Source: UBA4416 sp040389965
Lineage (GTDB): Bacteria; Bacteroidota; Bacteroidia; B-17B0; Aurantibacillaceae
DNA: 64,000 nucleotides
Assembly: GCA_040389965.1 (NCBI GenBank)
Contig: JAZJZF010000019.1
Span: 1-64,000 of the forward strand
Reading direction: 5' to 3'
Shown here: in pieces, positions 1 through 10,048 of the stretch
Numbering within the stretch: the first letter of the stretch is position 1
Layout: every line of letters begins with the position of its first letter
Notes under the pieces: generated by a model
Told to the model about the DNA's origin: nothing
Seen by the model: only the letters and a program-made list of their open reading frames with translations
Database searches by the model: none
Translations under genes and position numbers: made by a program

Positions 1-418
1 TAGGAATAATGATTTTTGAATTTGTTTTGTGTTTAATGGTAGCGCCTTGTTCTGCCTTTACTTTATAAGACGTATACGGAATGTTTAGTTTGGCTACGGG
101 TGGCACAATAAAAGCCTTGGAAGGCTTAGCATTTGAGGTATTTGTTTTGGAATTGTTTATAGTAATTATTTTATCATCGGCTTTTTGTTTAGGTGGATCT
201 TTTTTAAATACGGAAAAATAGGTGACTGTGCAAATAACGGCTACGCCTGCTATAACTGCCGAGTAGGTGGCCTTTTTATTTTTTAAAAAGCTGGCATCGC
301 TTTTGGCATTTTCGATACTTTGCTTTTTAAATTTATTGACCAGCTCTCCAAAATCTTTGTTTGAATTTATTTCTTCGTCACTAACCGGCGGCCTGTTTAG
401 GTTTAAATTTGGTTCCAT
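1..418 (-). CDS. Single-pass membrane protein downstream of ECF sigma factor (partial, 3' end missing)
   Basis: Read from the minus strand, an open frame starts at an ATG at 416-418 and runs off the window edge after about 139 codons. The first 65 residues are polar and charged. A hydrophobic stretch (YSAVIAGVAVICTVTYF, about residues 60-76) can serve as one membrane anchor, followed by a Lys/Asn-rich linker. The last visible part (IPYTSYKVKAEQGATIKHKT) resembles the start of a beta-rich extracytoplasmic domain common in Bacteroidota membrane proteins. It starts 6 bp after the sigma-factor stop codon, so the two are very likely co-transcribed. An anti-sigma or sensor role is inferred from position only; no zinc or FecR-type motif is visible in the part present. 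Confidence 0.6.
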   Translation of the reverse strand, partial: MEPNLNLNRPPVSDEEINSNKDFGELVNKFKKQSIENAKSDASFLKNKKATYSAVIAGVAVICTVTYFSVFKKDPPKQKADDKIITINNSKTNTSNAKPSKAFIVPPVAKLNIPYTSYKVKAEQGATIKHKTNSKIIIP

Positions 419-424
419 TATATC

Positions 425-1024
425 TTATTTAGATTTTTTTGTCAGCGTTTTTTTCACCCTTTCCAATACTCTGTAAAGCTTAACCTTTGCATTGGTTTCT
501 GTAATATTTAATATTTCTGCAATTTCTTTAAACGGACGTTTCTCAAAGAAACGCATTTCTACTAATTGTAAATCATCTTCTGGTAGTTCTTTTATAACCG
601 TCATTAAAATACCTTTGTATTGCTCCATGTATTCTTCTTCCACTTCTTCGCAGATATTTCTCAGGTCACTGATATCGGCGTTAATGGTTTTCAGATTTTT
701 TTTGGTTCTGAATAATTGCATCACTTCGCTGTGTGCAATGCGGTATAACCAACTTGCAAAGGGAACACCTTTATACTCGTATTTTTCGATGTTGGTAAGC
801 GCTTTTAAAAACACCTGTGCCGTTAAATCAAAGGCGGTGTCTTTATCGTCCATACGCTGATACACGTATCCGAAAATTTGTTTGTAGTATTTATCATACA
901 ATGGCCCAAAATGTTCTGGGTTCTGTTTCGCAGCCTCAATGATCAATTGTTCGGAGTGCAATTGTTCGGCGGTATGATGGTATCGCGGTGAAAATTCCAT
1001 ATGATAAGCTGCGTTTAAAAGCAT
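425..1024 (-). CDS. RNA polymerase ECF-type sigma factor (sigma-70 family)
   Basis: A 199-residue protein with the two-domain ECF layout. Region 2 includes FGPLYDKYYKQIFGYVYQRM and the downstream DLTAQVFLKAL and FASWLYRIAHSEVMQLFR segments. Region 4 includes LPEDDLQLVEMRFFEKRPFK and an HTH in EIAEILNITETNAKVKLYRV. It should direct RNA polymerase to a specific promoter set, probably in response to an envelope signal passed by the membrane protein encoded 6 bp downstream. I chose the ATG at 1022-1024 (MLLNAAYH) over an upstream TTG at 1066; a second ATG at 1000 (MEFSPRYH) is also possible. The regulated genes cannot be seen. Confidence 0.85.
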   Translation of the reverse strand: MLLNAAYHMEFSPRYHHTAEQLHSEQLIIEAAKQNPEHFGPLYDKYYKQIFGYVYQRMDDKDTAFDLTAQVFLKALTNIEKYEYKGVPFASWLYRIAHSEVMQLFRTKKNLKTINADISDLRNICEEVEEEYMEQYKGILMTVIKELPEDDLQLVEMRFFEKRPFKEIAEILNITETNAKVKLYRVLERVKKTLTKKSK

Positions 1025-1647
1025 TATGAGTTTATAATACAAAACCCATGAAATAGTTACAGCCAATTGTGGAATAAATTACCTCTTAAAGATAAGAGAT
1101 TGATACTCAGACCTAAAATTTTTCATCTCACTGAGTGAAATATTGTTTTTAAAATGTGAAATGTGGTTTTGAGTGAGTGAATTGATTTTGAGTCGGGTGA
1201 ACTAAAACAGGTTTTAACCTTAAAAATGCGTTTTTGAATGATCTCAACACTAAAAAGAGTGCTTTATTATTGTTTATCTGACCAGATTAATGGTCTTTAT
1301 AGCCAGTTATTATTTACAAGAAGATAAAGGCTATTACTGAGTTATATGATAATAATCATGCCATAAAATAAGAGAGTATTTCAATAAAAAGTACCCGATA
1401 TTTTAGTGTAATTAATGACGTTGTTGGTTCGCGGGAAGCAATTATTTCGAATCCTTTTCTGGAAGTCGAAAGTGAAAAATTCTGTAAAATGTCTGAAAAT
1501 TTCAATAAATGAGCATTTTTTATAGATGAATCGCCTCATTTTTTTAAAAATCCAATAATACTACAAATTAGATTTGTTTGGATTATGTAATGTTGCTATT
1601 TGAAAAAAGTCCCTCGTTTTATTAAGAATATCATTTAATTATTTGTC
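1025..1647. other. Long AT-rich intergenic region
   Basis: About 600 bp separate the divergent sigma-factor and adhesin genes. I see no convincing open frame, RNA gene or strong hairpin. It should hold promoters for both genes, but no box pair with good spacing stood out. Confidence 0.5.
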
Positions 1648-4600
1648 ATGAAAAAAAAATTACGTTTAGTCATTTCTTTACTTACTTTTTTTCTTTTATC
1701 GAATGCCTTGTTTTCACAAGGTGGCGATAATGCCGCAGCGGCAGCGGCAAGTCCAATATCATTACCATTCTCAGCGGCAGGCACTACTTGCGGTCATGTG
1801 GATAATTATAATCCTTTGGGGCCATATGGTATTACACCGGATGGAAAAGACTGGCTATATTATTTTTGCGCGCCAACATCCGGTGTTATTGATGTGTTTA
1901 TGTCAACTCCCTATGGATCTCCGCCGGCCATTATGGTGTATAGTACTACGCCTAATGCATCGGGCCAAAACTGGGATTATACTTCTTTTACCGGTGCTAA
2001 TTACATGAACAGCCTTGTTTCATTTACTGCTACAGCAGGGACTTGCTACTATGTTATGATTGATAATTATCCTACAGCCACATTTACGGAAACATGTATA
2101 AATTATAGTTTAACTGTTCAATACCACCAAAACCAACCGGCAGCTCCATTACAACCGGCCTGTTCAAACATTGGTTACGATGCAGGTAATTTAACGGGTT
2201 GGATTGGAACAACAGGTGTTGTAAATGTTGGGGCGGCAGGTGCACCCACACCTCAGTATACGCCCTTGTATTATACTACCACTGTGCAGCAGCAATCCGT
2301 AACGAGTGGGGCAGGTGTTGATCCTTACGGAGGATTTCCGGTCGTTAATCCTGCCGGAGGAACCAACTCTCTTCGCTTAGGGGACTTTGGAACGTTTGGT
2401 GCTACAAACCAGTTCAATGGCGGAGTGCCCGGAGCATGCGGAGCAACCCTCGAGCAAAAATTTACAGTTACTGCTTCCAATGCATTGTTTGTTTATTATT
2501 ATGCGGTCGTAATTCAGGATGCCGGTTCAGATCATACTAATCAGGAACAACCTTTTTTTAAAACAGATGTCTTTGATTGTACTGGAAATGCAGTTGCCTG
2601 CGGACAATATTTAGTTACGGGAGGACCAGGTATTCCGGGCTTTACCTTGGCCGGACTTGGAAGTAATGTGTATTATAAAAACTGGTCGCCGGTGGCAGTG
2701 GATCTTACACCGTACATTGGAACCTGTGTTACGGTAAGGTATACTGTGGGCGATTGTACAAGAGGGGCGCATTTTGCATATGCCTATATTGATGCCAATT
2801 GTTCGCCATTGGCTATTACGGGAATCAACCAAGTTTGTCCTACTAAATCAACGACGTTAACAGCGCCTACGGGTTTATTTTCCTATTCATGGACTCCCGG
2901 CGGACAAACCACTCAATCGGTAACTGTTTCTCCTACCGCTACAACTACCTATTCGTGTGAATTGACTTCTTATACTAATTGCAAAACGTATTTAACGTAT
3001 TCTGTTTCGTTATATCCTGTGGTTGTTGCATCTGCTAATTCGCAAACGGTATGCAACGGTACGGCAGCTTCTATTACATCCACTGTAAATAATACAGGTG
3101 GTACTTATGCGTGGAACCCCGGAGGAGCTTCGACTTCCGGTCTTTCCGTTTCTCCTGCAGTTACAACTTCTTATACCTGTACTTATACCGATCTTAACGG
3201 GTGCCAGGATACTGCGATGAGCAGGGTTACAGTTAATCCTTTACCGGCCATGTCTGTTCCACCTAATGTCACGGTTTGTAATAGTGCAATCATAGCAGCG
3301 TCTTCGTTTACAAGTTCTGTTGCTACAGCAACGTATAGCTGGACCAATTCGAATACTTCTATAGGCCTTGCTGCCAGCGGATCGGGGAATACCCCTGTGT
3401 TTACAGGAACCAATTCAGGTACATCGCCTGTTACTGCTATTATCTCGGTAACGCCAACGGCTAATTCCTGTACAGGGCTACCGGTCACTTATACCATTAT
3501 TGTTAATCCAATTCCTAATGTAAATGCCATAACCAGTAATACCTATTGTAGTGGCGCAACTGTACCAGCCATACCATTTACAGGAAATGTTACGGGTACT
3601 GCATTTAGCTGGAATAATACAAATACTAGCATAGGATTGGGAGCTTCGGGATCGGGGAATATATCTTCCTTTACATCGACTAATGCTACTGCGGGTTTAC
3701 AGGCAGGTGTGGTAACCGTAACACCAACCGCTAATACCTGTATTGGTACGCCAACTAATTTTACGATTTCGGTTAACCCGAATCCTAATGTGAATGCGGT
3801 AACCAGTGTTACGTATTGCAGCGGAGCAACTGTGCCTGTAACAACTTTTACCGGAAATGTTACAGGTACTACATTTAACTGGAGCAATACAAATACGACA
3901 ATTGGTCTGGGAGCTTCAGGAACAGGCAATACTCCTTCGTTTACATCTACTAATACTACGGCAAGTTCACAAACAGGCGTTGTAACCGTAACGCCATCAG
4001 CGCTTACCTGTACGGGAACGCCAACCAGCTTTACCATTTTGGTTAATCCAATTCCTAATGTAAATGCTGTAACAAGCGCTACTTATTGTAATGGTGTAAC
4101 TGTACCGGCAACGGCATTTACAGGAAATGTAACAGGTACAGTTTTCAGCTGGAATAATACAAATACAACAATAGGTTTGGGAGCAGCAGGAACAGGCAAT
4201 GCTCCTTCTTTTACAGCGACTAATACTACAACGGGTTCGCAAACAGCGGTTGTAACGGTAACACCATCAGCACTAACCTGTACGGGAACACCAACCAGTT
4301 ATACTATTTTGGTTAATCCGAGTCCAACGGTAAATGCTGTAACCAGTAATACGTATTGCAGTGGTATTTCAGTACCTACAACAACCTTTACCGGAAATAT
4401 AACTGGTACCAGTTTTAACTGGAGCAATACAAATACAACTATTGGTTTGGGAGCTTCAGGTATAGGAAATACTCCCTCATTTACATCCACTAATACTACT
4501 GCAGGTTTGCAGGCAGGTGTGGTAACTGTGACACCAACAGCTAATTCGTGCATTGGTACCCCCATTAATTTTACGATTTCAGTTAACCCTGTGCCGGCTG

Positions 4601-6645
4601 CGCCAAGTGTGGCCAGTGTTACTATTTGTCCGGGATCATCTGCAACCTTAACCGCTACTGCTCCGGGTGGAACTTATACCTGGTATGATGCTTTGGTAGC
4701 AGGAAATTTATTAGCAACAGGAGCTACTTATACGGTAGCAGGACAAACCACTACAACTACTTATTATGTAAAAACAACCAATGCATTTGGCTGCATTAGC
4801 CCGTTAACACCTGCTACGGTAACTGTCCTTAACTTTTTACCGGTAAGTGCTTCGGCAAATCAAACTATTTGTATAGGTGCAAATGCCACGCTGAGTGTAA
4901 CGCCAAATGGCGTCGGTTATGTGTATTCATGGGATGCCCCGGGAACCCCTACATTTTCTACAGTATATAACCCTACGGTAACTCCTGCTGCCACTACCAA
5001 TTACAGTGTAACAGTTACAAGCCCTAACGGCTGCACAGGAACAGCACAGACAAAAGTTTTTGTAAATCCTTTGCCTGTAGCTAACACAGGCACTGCTATT
5101 GCATTTTGCAGCGGGCAGTCAGGTTCGATAGGTGCTGCAAGCATGGCAGGATATACTTACTCCTGGTTACCTGCTACAGGATTAAACAATACTACTATTT
5201 CTAATCCAACGGTTGTTTTGCAAAATGCGGGAACAACGGCTGCTATCAGTAATTATACTTTAAACGTGACGCTTAATGGATGTAATGCGAGTAATACCGT
5301 TCAGGTAACGGTAAATCCTTTACCTGTTTCTAATCCGGGAAGCTCTATCATTCTTTGTGCGGGACAAACAGGCTTAATAGGTGCTGCAAGTACAACAGGT
5401 TATACGTATGTATGGTCGCCTATTACTAATTTGAGCAGTTCAACAGTATCCAATCCAACGGTAACTGGAGCTAATAATGGGTCAACGCCTTTAAGTGTCA
5501 TATATACGGTTACTACGGGAATTACTTCAACCGGTTGTTCTTCTACAGGGCAGGTAACGGTTGGCGTACTTCCTTTACCAACTGTAAATGCAGGATCAGT
5601 AGCCCCTTTGTGTGAGGGTACAGGTAACGTTATATTAAACGGAACTGTGGGAGGTTCTTCTAATGCGGGTAACTGGAGTGGTGGAGCGGGAAGTTTTAGC
5701 CCGTCCCGTTCATCTTTAAATGCATCGTATAACCCTACAGCATCAGAATATACCAATGGTTCTGTAACCTTAACCTTAACGGCTATTGCAACCGCTCCGT
5801 GCCTGAATGTCAATTCAGCGGTAACAATCAGTTTCTATAAAAACCCTGTTATTGCCTATATAGTGGATAATCCTAAAGGATGCCCTGAACATTGCGTTAC
5901 GTTTACAGATAAATCAACCATTACTAATCCGGATGTGATCCAAAACTGGACATGGAATTTTGGTGACGGTGGTTCAAGCAATTTGCAAAATCCTTCGCAT
6001 TGCTATGAGAATACAGGTTTATATACCGTAACATTAACGGCAACATCTAATCACGGTTGTACTTCACAATCGGTAACACCGCAAATGATAGAGGTGTATC
6101 CTATGCCTGTTGCTTCCTTTATTCCAACCCCTATGAAAGCAGGAATCCTGGACCCTAACATTACTTTTCAAAATACTTCGCAAGGAGGAGCAACGTATTT
6201 CTGGAATTTTGGAGATCAATATTCATCAGGTGTTAATAATACCTCTACTCTTGTAAACCCTTCGCATGCTTATACCAATTCAGGAACGTATGCTGTTAAT
6301 TTAATTGTAACCTCTATTCACGGTTGCGTTGCACAGGCAATTGTAAATGTTGAAATAGAGCCAGAGTTTACTTTTTATATTCCTAATGCCTTTACTCCCG
6401 GAAACGATAATGTGAACGATTTCTTTACAGGAATGGGTATTGGTATTCAAAAATATGAGATGTGGATATTTGACAGATGGGGTGCCAATATTTATTATTC
6501 GGATGATATTACCAAAGGATGGAACGGTACAATGAATGGTAAAACAAAAGAGGTGCAGCAGGACGTGTATGTGTGGAAAGTTAAGATCAAGGATGTTTTT
6601 GATAAAACCCATGATTATGTAGGGCATGTAACCTTATTGAGGTAA
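1648..6645 (+). CDS. Large type IX-secreted adhesin with PKD-like repeats and gliding-type (type B) C-terminal sorting domain
   Basis: A 1665-residue protein with a signal peptide (KKKLRLVISLLTFFLLSNALFSQ) and an Ala-rich start to the mature part. The middle is a string of Ig/PKD-like modules, including four nearly identical 90-residue repeats at about residues 623-982. Two classical PKD domains follow near residues 1415-1570 (motifs WTWNFGDGG and YFWNFGDQYSSG). The last ~90 residues (IPNAFTPGNDNVNDFF, IFDRWG, WNGT, DVYVWKVKIKD, HVTLLR) form the gliding motility-associated type B sorting domain, which targets the protein to the cell surface through the type IX system. It stands alone, with a strong terminator just after its stop codon. 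It may act in adhesion or surface motility; no enzyme domain is seen. Confidence 0.9.
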   Translation: MKKKLRLVISLLTFFLLSNALFSQGGDNAAAAAASPISLPFSAAGTTCGHVDNYNPLGPYGITPDGKDWLYYFCAPTSGVIDVFMSTPYGSPPAIMVYSTTPNASGQNWDYTSFTGANYMNSLVSFTATAGTCYYVMIDNYPTATFTETCINYSLTVQYHQNQPAAPLQPACSNIGYDAGNLTGWIGTTGVVNVGAAGAPTPQYTPLYYTTTVQQQSVTSGAGVDPYGGFPVVNPAGGTNSLRLGDFGTFGATNQFNGGVPGACGATLEQKFTVTASNALFVYYYAVVIQDAGSDHTNQEQPFFKTDVFDCTGNAVACGQYLVTGGPGIPGFTLAGLGSNVYYKNWSPVAVDLTPYIGTCVTVRYTVGDCTRGAHFAYAYIDANCSPLAITGINQVCPTKSTTLTAPTGLFSYSWTPGGQTTQSVTVSPTATTTYSCELTSYTNCKTYLTYSVSLYPVVVASANSQTVCNGTAASITSTVNNTGGTYAWNPGGASTSGLSVSPAVTTSYTCTYTDLNGCQDTAMSRVTVNPLPAMSVPPNVTVCNSAIIAASSFTSSVATATYSWTNSNTSIGLAASGSGNTPVFTGTNSGTSPVTAIISVTPTANSCTGLPVTYTIIVNPIPNVNAITSNTYCSGATVPAIPFTGNVTGTAFSWNNTNTSIGLGASGSGNISSFTSTNATAGLQAGVVTVTPTANTCIGTPTNFTISVNPNPNVNAVTSVTYCSGATVPVTTFTGNVTGTTFNWSNTNTTIGLGASGTGNTPSFTSTNTTASSQTGVVTVTPSALTCTGTPTSFTILVNPIPNVNAVTSATYCNGVTVPATAFTGNVTGTVFSWNNTNTTIGLGAAGTGNAPSFTATNTTTGSQTAVVTVTPSALTCTGTPTSYTILVNPSPTVNAVTSNTYCSGISVPTTTFTGNITGTSFNWSNTNTTIGLGASGIGNTPSFTSTNTTAGLQAGVVTVTPTANSCIGTPINFTISVNPVPAAPSVASVTICPGSSATLTATAPGGTYTWYDALVAGNLLATGATYTVAGQTTTTTYYVKTTNAFGCISPLTPATVTVLNFLPVSASANQTICIGANATLSVTPNGVGYVYSWDAPGTPTFSTVYNPTVTPAATTNYSVTVTSPNGCTGTAQTKVFVNPLPVANTGTAIAFCSGQSGSIGAASMAGYTYSWLPATGLNNTTISNPTVVLQNAGTTAAISNYTLNVTLNGCNASNTVQVTVNPLPVSNPGSSIILCAGQTGLIGAASTTGYTYVWSPITNLSSSTVSNPTVTGANNGSTPLSVIYTVTTGITSTGCSSTGQVTVGVLPLPTVNAGSVAPLCEGTGNVILNGTVGGSSNAGNWSGGAGSFSPSRSSLNASYNPTASEYTNGSVTLTLTAIATAPCLNVNSAVTISFYKNPVIAYIVDNPKGCPEHCVTFTDKSTITNPDVIQNWTWNFGDGGSSNLQNPSHCYENTGLYTVTLTATSNHGCTSQSVTPQMIEVYPMPVASFIPTPMKAGILDPNITFQNTSQGGATYFWNFGDQYSSGVNNTSTLVNPSHAYTNSGTYAVNLIVTSIHGCVAQAIVNVEIEPEFTFYIPNAFTPGNDNVNDFFTGMGIGIQKYEMWIFDRWGANIYYSDDITKGWNGTMNGKTKEVQQDVYVWKVKIKDVFDKTHDYVGHVTLLR
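3514..4593 (+). repeat. Four tandem 270-bp coding repeats in the adhesin gene
   Basis: Equivalent points recur at 3514, 3784, 4054 and 4324, exactly 270 bp apart, so each unit encodes 90 residues. Each begins near (P)NVNAVTS.TYCSG and ends near FTI.VNP. A more diverged unit of the same type precedes them from about 3243. The high DNA identity suggests recent amplification, and such arrays are prone to collapse in short-read assemblies. Confidence 0.85.
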
Positions 6646-6648
6646 ATA

Positions 6649-6679
6649 AAAAAGAGGCTTTATTTTAAAGCCTCTTTTT
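6649..6679. terminator. Bidirectional intrinsic terminator between adhesin and ridA
   Basis: A perfect 14-bp stem (6649-6662 with 6666-6679) and a 3-nt TTT loop. The stem has a GAGGC core and A/T ends that give a U-tract in both directions. It sits between convergent genes. Confidence 0.9.
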
Positions 6680-6699
6680 AGTTTTAATAATTTAATGTT

Positions 6700-7047
6700 T
6701 TATTTTATTTCTGCAGTAGCTGTAATTTCAATAGCTGCATTAAATGGTAAGCCAACTACTGAAATACAGGTACGGGTTGGCAATCTGTTTGTGAAATAAG
6801 TAACGTATTCTTCGTTAACAGCTTTATAATCGTCCATTGTTTTCAGGTAAATGGTAATGCTTACCAAATCATCATAACCGCAATTATGCTGCTTTAATAA
6901 TACTAATAAGTTTTGCATGATCTGTTTTAATTCCGTGATAACGCCACCGCTTACCAACTCTCCGTTAGCAGGGTTTAAGCCTATTTGTCCTGAAACATAT
7001 AATGTTCCGTTTGATGCGATAGCGGGTGTATATGGTTTTTTGTTCAT
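6700..7047 (-). CDS. ridA: RidA family reactive enamine/imine deaminase
   Basis: A 115-residue protein of the usual RidA (YjgF/YER057c/UK114) length. Family members hydrolyse reactive 2-aminoacrylate and other enamine/imine intermediates made by PLP enzymes, and act as cytoplasmic trimers. Visible family features are YVSGQIGLNP near residues 17-26, the substrate-carboxylate Arg at residue 92 in PTRTCISV, and IEITATAEI at the C-terminus with the conserved Glu at about 107. It is transcribed on its own toward the terminator at 6649-6679 and lies downstream of alaS on the same strand, with an inverted repeat between them. Confidence 0.92.
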   Translation of the reverse strand: MNKKPYTPAIASNGTLYVSGQIGLNPANGELVSGGVITELKQIMQNLLVLLKQHNCGYDDLVSITIYLKTMDDYKAVNEEYVTYFTNRLPTRTCISVVGLPFNAAIEITATAEIK

Positions 7048-7124
7048 TGTCTGTTAAGTTTAGAAGGTTAAGAAAGTTAAAAAGTTCGATAACCTGTGCT
7101 ATGTATATTTTAAAAATAAAGTTC

Positions 7125-7194
7125 TGTCAGTTCGAGCGGAGTCGAGAACCAGGAAAGCATTTTAGAACGCTTCTCGACTTCGCTCGAACTGACA
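7125..7194. repeat. REP-like inverted repeat (palindromic element, intact copy)
   Basis: Two 24-nt arms (7125-7148 and 7171-7194) are reverse complements except at one position, which still allows a G-U pair, around a 22-nt loop. The arm begins TGTCAGTTCGAGCGGAGTCG. A second, decayed copy is at 17414-17470. It lies between alaS and ridA. Confidence 0.85.
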
Positions 7195-7209
7195 ATTATA
7201 TTGTTTTTG

Positions 7210-9879
7210 TTAGAATAAAGTTTTAGCTTTTTCCATAGCAGTATTTAAGCCTTCCAGTTTGCTTCCTCCGGCTTGCGCGTAGAAAGGCTGTCCACCGCCA
7301 CCGCCATTAATTTCTTTAGCGAGGTCTTTAATGATATTTCCGGCATTCAGGTTTTTGTCTTTTACCAAATTATCATCAATGATAACCGAAATACTTGGTT
7401 TACCTTTTACTTCGGCGCCAATAATGCAGATGCAGTTTTCAACCTGGTTGCGGATCTCGAACAATATATTTTTTATTTCCTCAGCACTATCGAAACTGAT
7501 TTTTTCGATGATCACATTCAAGCCATTTTTATTTTGAACCTTGCTTAATAATTCCTGTTTAATGCCCTGTGCTTTTTCTCTTAATAAAGATTGCAATTGT
7601 TTTTGCAGATCGTTATTTTCTTCTAATAAGTTACTTAAGCTTTTTACAACATCTTTGTTGTTTTTTAATAAGGCTTTTACTTCGTTTAAAATAGCTGTTT
7701 GGTTATCAAAAAACTCTTCCGCTTTAGCAGAGGTTACGGCTTCAATACGGCGAATACCGGCAGCTACAGCACTTTCGGAAAGAATCTTGAAGTAACCGAT
7801 TTGCCCTGTTGCTTTTACGTGTGTGCCACCACAAAGTTCGATAGAATAGTTTTTATCAAATTCAACCACACGAACCACATCACCGTATTTTTCTCCAAAC
7901 AGAGCCATCGCGCCTGTTTTTTTAGCGTCATCGATAGTCATTTGTTGAATGTTACTGAGAATGTTTTCACGGATTTTTGTATTCACTATTTTTTCAATCT
8001 CACGTAATTCTTCATCCGTAATTTTAGAGAAATGAGAGAAATCGAAACGTAAATGTTCGTCGTTTACTAAACTTCCTTTTTGCTCTACATGTGTCCCTAA
8101 AACCTGGCGTAATGCAGCGTGTAAAAGATGCGTCGCACTATGGTTGTTTTCTGTAAATGAACGTTTTGCTTTATTAACCTTTGCTGTAAAAGTAGCTTCA
8201 ATGTTTTCGGGAAGCTTATCGCAAAAATGAATAATAACGCCGTTCTCTTTTTTGGTATCGGTAATATTTATTTTTTCATTAATGTTCTCTATAGTTCCGC
8301 TGTCACCTACCTGTCCGCCACTTTCTGCATAGAAAGGAGTTTTATCCAATACGATCTGAAACTGTTCTTTGTTTTTAGCTTTTACTTTTCGGTAACGTAC
8401 AATATTACTTTCGCATTCCAATTCATTGTAACCAATAAAATCGGTTTCAGGAATAGTGCTATCAGATAATTTTCTGTTTTTTTCTACGTAGATCCAATCA
8501 TCCGTATCTACTGATGTCGCAGCACGGGAGCGGTTTTTTTGTTCGGTCAGTAATTTATTAAACTCCGTTTCATCAATGCTCAGGTCGTAACCACGTGCAA
8601 TTAAAGAGGTCAAATCCAAAGGAAAACCGAATGTGTCGTATAATTCAAACACGATTTTTCCGTCAATCACTTTTCCGGAGTGAGAAGAGGTAAGATCAAT
8701 ACACACCTGATCGATCCGTTTTAAGCCGATTTCGAGGGTTTTATAGAAGGATTGTTCTTCTTCTTTAATTACTTTTTCAATTAAAATTTTTTGTGTGTTC
8801 AATTCCGGAAACTGATGTCCTAACTGGTGCGCCAGTGTTGGCACCAAACGGTACATGAACGGTTCTTTAATATTTAGCGATTGGTAACCATAACGAATGG
8901 CACGACGTAAAATCCTGCGGATCACATAGCCTGCGCCTGTGTTTCCGGGTAACTGACCATCGGCAATAGAAAACGAAATGGTACGGATATGATCAGCAAT
9001 CACACGCATGGCAATGTTAATCATCAATTGTTTTTTATGATGCTGCTCGTCTTCCGGTTTATAACGGTGCCCGCTTAGTTCTTCAATTTTATTTAATAAA
9101 GGCGTAAATACATCCGTATCGTAATTCGATTGTTTCCCTTGTAATACACGTACCAAGCGTTCGAAGCCCATTCCGGTATCGACGTGCTGTTTAGGTAATT
9201 TTTCAAGACTTTTATCGGCCTTGCGCATAAACTCCATAAATACATTATTCCAAATCTCAATAACCTGAGGATCATCGTTATTTACCAATGATGCGCCGGG
9301 AACTTTTTTTCTTTCTTCATCGCTTCTTCCGTCGTAATGAATTTCAGAGCAAGGTCCACAAGGCCCTGTATCTCCCATTTCCCAGAAGTTGTCTTTTTTA
9401 TTTCCTTTTAAAATGCGGTCTTCTTCAACATATTGTTTCCAGGTATCATACGCTTCCTGGTCGAAGGGCACATTTTCTTCGGGGCTACCTTCAAATACGG
9501 TAACATATAAACGTGATTTATCAATTTTATAAACATCCGTTAATAATTCCCATGCCCATGCAATGGCTTCTTTCTTAAAATAGTCGCCAAAGCTCCAGTT
9601 ACCAAGCATTTCAAACATGGTATGGTGGTAAGTATCCACACCAACTTCTTCCAAATCGTTGTGCTTACCGCTTACACGCAGGCATTTTTGGGTATCGGCC
9701 ACGCGTGGGAATTTGATAGGGGCGTTCCCTAAAAAAATATCTTTAAAAGGTGCCATCCCACTGTTATTGAACATGAGGGTTGGGTCGCCTTTAACCACCA
9801 TTGGCGCAGAAGGCACAATTTCGTGACCTTTTGACCTGAAAAATTCTAAAAATGTTTCGCGTACTTTATTTGATTCCAT
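7210..9879 (-). CDS. alaS: Alanyl-tRNA synthetase
   Basis: An 889-residue enzyme of full family length that charges tRNA(Ala) with alanine in the cytoplasm. The N-terminus (RETFLEFFRSKGHEIVPSAP) starts the class II catalytic core, with PTLMFNNSGMAPFKDIFLG as motif 2 region. The editing domain carries the zinc-site pair HSATHLLH (about residues 575-585) and CGGTH (about 680-686), which remove mischarged Ser or Gly. The C-Ala (DHHA1) tail ends with the Gly-rich NGGGGGQPFYAQAGG. The ATG at 9879 gives the canonical MESNKVRETF start. It diverges from the M23 peptidase gene across a 169-bp gap. Confidence 0.97.
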   Translation of the reverse strand: MESNKVRETFLEFFRSKGHEIVPSAPMVVKGDPTLMFNNSGMAPFKDIFLGNAPIKFPRVADTQKCLRVSGKHNDLEEVGVDTYHHTMFEMLGNWSFGDYFKKEAIAWAWELLTDVYKIDKSRLYVTVFEGSPEENVPFDQEAYDTWKQYVEEDRILKGNKKDNFWEMGDTGPCGPCSEIHYDGRSDEERKKVPGASLVNNDDPQVIEIWNNVFMEFMRKADKSLEKLPKQHVDTGMGFERLVRVLQGKQSNYDTDVFTPLLNKIEELSGHRYKPEDEQHHKKQLMINIAMRVIADHIRTISFSIADGQLPGNTGAGYVIRRILRRAIRYGYQSLNIKEPFMYRLVPTLAHQLGHQFPELNTQKILIEKVIKEEEQSFYKTLEIGLKRIDQVCIDLTSSHSGKVIDGKIVFELYDTFGFPLDLTSLIARGYDLSIDETEFNKLLTEQKNRSRAATSVDTDDWIYVEKNRKLSDSTIPETDFIGYNELECESNIVRYRKVKAKNKEQFQIVLDKTPFYAESGGQVGDSGTIENINEKINITDTKKENGVIIHFCDKLPENIEATFTAKVNKAKRSFTENNHSATHLLHAALRQVLGTHVEQKGSLVNDEHLRFDFSHFSKITDEELREIEKIVNTKIRENILSNIQQMTIDDAKKTGAMALFGEKYGDVVRVVEFDKNYSIELCGGTHVKATGQIGYFKILSESAVAAGIRRIEAVTSAKAEEFFDNQTAILNEVKALLKNNKDVVKSLSNLLEENNDLQKQLQSLLREKAQGIKQELLSKVQNKNGLNVIIEKISFDSAEEIKNILFEIRNQVENCICIIGAEVKGKPSISVIIDDNLVKDKNLNAGNIIKDLAKEINGGGGGQPFYAQAGGSKLEGLNTAMEKAKTLF

Positions 9880-10022
9880 AATGCTTTAAAAAGAAGTAGC
9901 GAATATACTAAAAATAGCCGTCATCAAAAGACACAAATTATTCACTTTTTATGAGATTCCAAAAACGGTGGTTTTTGATGCAAAGGCTTTAAAATGAGGG
10001 AAAATACAATCAATGATTTTAC

Positions 10023-10030
10023 TATATTTG
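10023..10030 (+). promoter_or_regulatory. Candidate Bacteroidota -7 box for the M23 peptidase operon
   Basis: TATATTTG matches the TAnnTTTG consensus and would place a start site about 12 nt before the ATG at 10049. No TTG at the expected -33 spacing is visible, so support is partial. Confidence 0.4.
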
Positions 10031-10048
10031 TTTGATTTTTAAACAGGA

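Noticed and set aside
3183..4565. Long open frames on the minus strand through the adhesin repeats
   Set aside because: They are antisense shadows of a clear coding frame. The composition (Val/Pro/Thr rich, no family) and exact repeat spacing come from the plus-strand repeats.
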